Positions 13,939 to 15,758 of a stretch of DNA of 15,758 nucleotides are shown here, in pieces. Position 1 is the stretch's first letter; every line of letters starts with the position of its first letter. A program made the position numbers and the translations under genes. The stretch is from CAMBDR01 sp046597185 (GTDB lineage Bacteria > Pseudomonadota > Gammaproteobacteria > Burkholderiales > Burkholderiaceae_D), in the NCBI GenBank assembly GCA_046597185.1, contig JBKJLF010000217.1, forward strand, positions 1 to 15,758. Direction: 5' to 3'. The notes under the pieces were generated by a model, which saw only the letters and a list, made by a program, of their open reading frames with translations, searched no databases and was not told where the DNA came from.

Positions 13939-13978
13939 TGCGTCAGGCGGCGGTTTTCAAGTGCCGTCGCCTGACGCA
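13939..13978. terminator. Strong hairpin downstream of the ThDP enzyme gene
   Basis: TGCGTCAGGCGGCGG (13939-13953) pairs with CCGTCGCCTGACGCA (13964-13978), 15 bp with one G-U, around a 10-nt loop. It begins 20 nt after the minus-strand stop at 13998. No U-run follows on the minus strand, so it is either a rho-type or degraded terminator, an mRNA-stabilising stem, or a repeat belonging to the mobile remnant. Confidence 0.45.
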
Positions 13979-13997
13979 AGTACCCGGTGTCCGTGTT

Positions 13998-15731
13998 TTA
14001 GTCCTGTGTTTCCTGAGCCAGAAATGGCCCGAACGGTGGCATTTCTTCCTGCTTGATTTTCAGTTCCAATACGCCCGGCCTATGTGCATGGTGTTGCGTA
14101 TAGTCCTGCAATAGTGCTTGCAGTTCTGTTTCGGTGTTGGCGCATCCAGTCCAAATGGTGTCTGGGTTACCAAAACCGCTTGCGATTTGGGCGATATGCA
14201 CCTCGGAATAGGCATTTCCCTCAAAACGCCGTTCAAACATCAGGTGCTGGCGGGTCATGCACATGCCATGCATATTGTTGTTGAACACCACCCATAAAAT
14301 CGGCAAACCAAAGTCAACCGCTGTATGAATTTCTAGTCCGGCCATTAGAAAAGCCCCATCGCCGCAAAATACCATCGTGCGGTGAGAGTCGGCCTCGCCC
14401 ATTTGCGCGCCAATGGCGGCGGCCACAGCATAGCCCATGCCGCCCATGCCCAAGGCAATGGTGGTTGAAACGTGCGATGGCATGGTCAGGTAATGCGCGG
14501 CGGCGGCGGCGCAATTGCCCGCATCAAACAAGATATGCCCCGCTTCTGGCAGATAGTTGTTCAATAGCCGTAATGCGGTACTTTGCAATAGCCCCGCTTG
14601 CACCTCGGTAGCATTATTTTCGTAGGAAATGGTTTGCGCTGCATGGCGGGTAATGGGCGGCAATTTGTGCTTGGGATGCACCATATTCACGTTGGATTTG
14701 ATCAGGCCGTCGAACAGGATTTTGATATTCGAATCAATCAGCCTTTTGGGTTGCAGCGCGGGGTCGATTTCACTGCTGTTGTCACTATTGATCACCCATA
14801 GATTTTTGCTCGACAAGATGGTGCCCAGAGTGCCAAGCGTCATATTGCAGAGCCGCGTGCCAACGGCAAGCACCATATCGGCCTGCTCAGCAATATACTC
14901 ATGCGCCGAAGGATGCCCGGCCACGCCGATCATGCCCAGATAATTTTCTGAACTATTCGGAAAGATGCCGGGGCAAGAAAGGGTAGATACCACGGTAATG
15001 CCCGTTTCGTGGGCGAACTGACGCACCACGTCTTCGGCCTTGTGCCGATACACGCCCGGCCCTAAAATCATGACCGGATGCGACGCGCGGCTTAATGCCA
15101 GCGCTAGCGCACTGATGGTTTCCGGCAGGGAAGCAGGTATCGTTTGCGACATGATGTTGGTGGGAAACCAGTCCGGCTTCTCGCCCACGTCAACGCTCAT
15201 CATGTCGCGTGGCAAGAGCATGACGGACGGGCCTTGGCGGCCTTCAAAAGGCGTAGTCAAGGCTTTGGCAAACTGCACCCAAAATAGTGCCGCAGAATCA
15301 ATCTTGCACACCAGCTTGGCGATGGAGTTCCAAAACCCCAAGCCATTGACAGTACCTGCGCGGCCAGAAGAATCCTGAAACCCGCCGCGCCCCTCCATCG
15401 ACAGCGGTACTTGCCCAACCAGCGCCAAAACCGGTACTTCTTGCTGATACGATTCGGCAATACCCACCGCCAAATTCATCATGCCGCCGCCCGATGTCGC
15501 GCAGCACACGCCCAAGGTGCGGTGGATGCGCGCCCGTGCGTCGGCCATGAAGGCGGCACCTGATTCATGCTTGGTCATGACGCTGCTGATTTGGCGATTT
15601 TGATCGTTGGGTGCCTTGCCAAGCCGATAAATGGCATCATGGATATGCTCAATATTGGCACCGCTTACGCCAAACACGTAGCGCAAATCCAAATCGCGTA
15701 ATACACTGACGATGGCATCGGCAATAATCAT
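13998..15731 (-). CDS. Thiamine-diphosphate-dependent enzyme, acetolactate-synthase-like
   Basis: A 577-residue member of the ThDP enzyme superfamily that includes acetolactate synthase, pyruvate and indolepyruvate decarboxylases and benzaldehyde lyase; members join or split 2-oxo acids and aldehydes. Three domains are visible. The N-terminal PYR domain carries the catalytic Glu in TKHESGAAFMADARAR (Glu56). The central domain lies about 195-330. The C-terminal PP domain has the metal/diphosphate motif GDGAF (457-461) ending in NNN (484-486). The pattern SGGGMMNLAVGIAESYQQEVPVLALVGQVP is typical. ATG 15731 gives a normal N-terminus. The frame stays open upstream to the window edge, so an earlier start cannot be excluded. 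The substrate cannot be told from sequence; housekeeping IlvB is less likely because no ilvN follows. Confidence 0.88.
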   Translation of the reverse strand: MIIADAIVSVLRDLDLRYVFGVSGANIEHIHDAIYRLGKAPNDQNRQISSVMTKHESGAAFMADARARIHRTLGVCCATSGGGMMNLAVGIAESYQQEVPVLALVGQVPLSMEGRGGFQDSSGRAGTVNGLGFWNSIAKLVCKIDSAALFWVQFAKALTTPFEGRQGPSVMLLPRDMMSVDVGEKPDWFPTNIMSQTIPASLPETISALALALSRASHPVMILGPGVYRHKAEDVVRQFAHETGITVVSTLSCPGIFPNSSENYLGMIGVAGHPSAHEYIAEQADMVLAVGTRLCNMTLGTLGTILSSKNLWVINSDNSSEIDPALQPKRLIDSNIKILFDGLIKSNVNMVHPKHKLPPITRHAAQTISYENNATEVQAGLLQSTALRLLNNYLPEAGHILFDAGNCAAAAAHYLTMPSHVSTTIALGMGGMGYAVAAAIGAQMGEADSHRTMVFCGDGAFLMAGLEIHTAVDFGLPILWVVFNNNMHGMCMTRQHLMFERRFEGNAYSEVHIAQIASGFGNPDTIWTGCANTETELQALLQDYTQHHAHRPGVLELKIKQEEMPPFGPFLAQETQD

Positions 15732-15758
15732 GCTGCCATACCCGCTTGCCAGTGCACA
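15728..15758 (-). CDS. Possible 3' end of an upstream gene overlapping the ThDP gene
   Basis: In a second minus-strand frame the window edge reads HWQAGMAA then TGA (15728-15730), overlapping the ThDP ATG by 4 nt (ATGA). Such overlaps are common in operons, but only about nine codons are visible. Confidence 0.3.
   Translation of the reverse strand, partial: VHWQAGMAA

Noticed and set aside
13939..13978. Integron attC site
   Set aside because: No conserved core RYYYAAC/GTTRRRY boxes flank the hairpin, and there is no integrase or cassette structure.
1..15758. CRISPR array or tRNA/rRNA genes
   Set aside because: No regularly spaced direct repeats of CRISPR type and no tRNA- or rRNA-like sequence were seen.

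Overview
The window looks like a piece of a betaproteobacterial chromosome, probably Burkholderiales and perhaps Oxalobacteraceae. That placement is an inference from moderate-to-high GC, GC-rich third codon positions and gene content (GH1 beta-glucosidase, plant/bacterial-type glutamine cyclotransferase, YbcJ-like S4 protein, PilJ-like sensor). Nothing in the window fixes the genus.

Left part (1-4783): the C-terminal part of a GH1 beta-glucosidase; a multi-pass membrane protein of unknown function; a convergent, secreted glutamine cyclotransferase; a divergent small S4 RNA-binding protein; and two small minus-strand genes of unknown function.

Centre (about 4814-12085): the main content is a complete retron. 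The order is a promoter, a 1083-residue protein with an N-terminal WGR-like domain and HEAT/ARM repeats, an overlapping 544-residue winged-helix plus SWIM zinc-finger protein, a structured non-coding RNA (msr-msd), a retron reverse transcriptase and a rho-independent terminator. The RNA is recognisable from sequence alone. A 12-bp perfect a1/a2 inverted repeat at 9764-9775 and 9978-9989 (18 bp with two wobbles) encloses a 19-bp perfect stem at 9859-9877/9913-9931. A -35/-10 pair in the last codons of the SWIM gene would start transcription at the first bases of a1. The RT carries the retron hallmarks NAxxH and VTG as well as YADD. An ARM protein plus WHSWIM protein beside a retron RT matches what I recall as retron type XIII; this assignment is from memory. 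The RT also has a roughly 200-residue basic/coiled N-terminal extension and a C-terminal tail with two or three predicted membrane helices, which would tether the RT-msDNA complex to the inner membrane. The first retron promoter lies in a 31-bp dyad whose two strands carry near-identical promoters, so the retron and the neighbouring minus-strand small gene may share one control site.

Right part (12086-15758): a short PilJ-like sensor fragment on the minus strand, a GSU2403-type nucleotidyltransferase that loses recognisable family sequence after about residue 178, an apparent IS21-family terminal remnant, a strong hairpin, and a thiamine-diphosphate enzyme on the minus strand that probably overlaps an upstream gene beyond the window. 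The truncated genes and IS remnant suggest a rearranged accessory region beside the retron.
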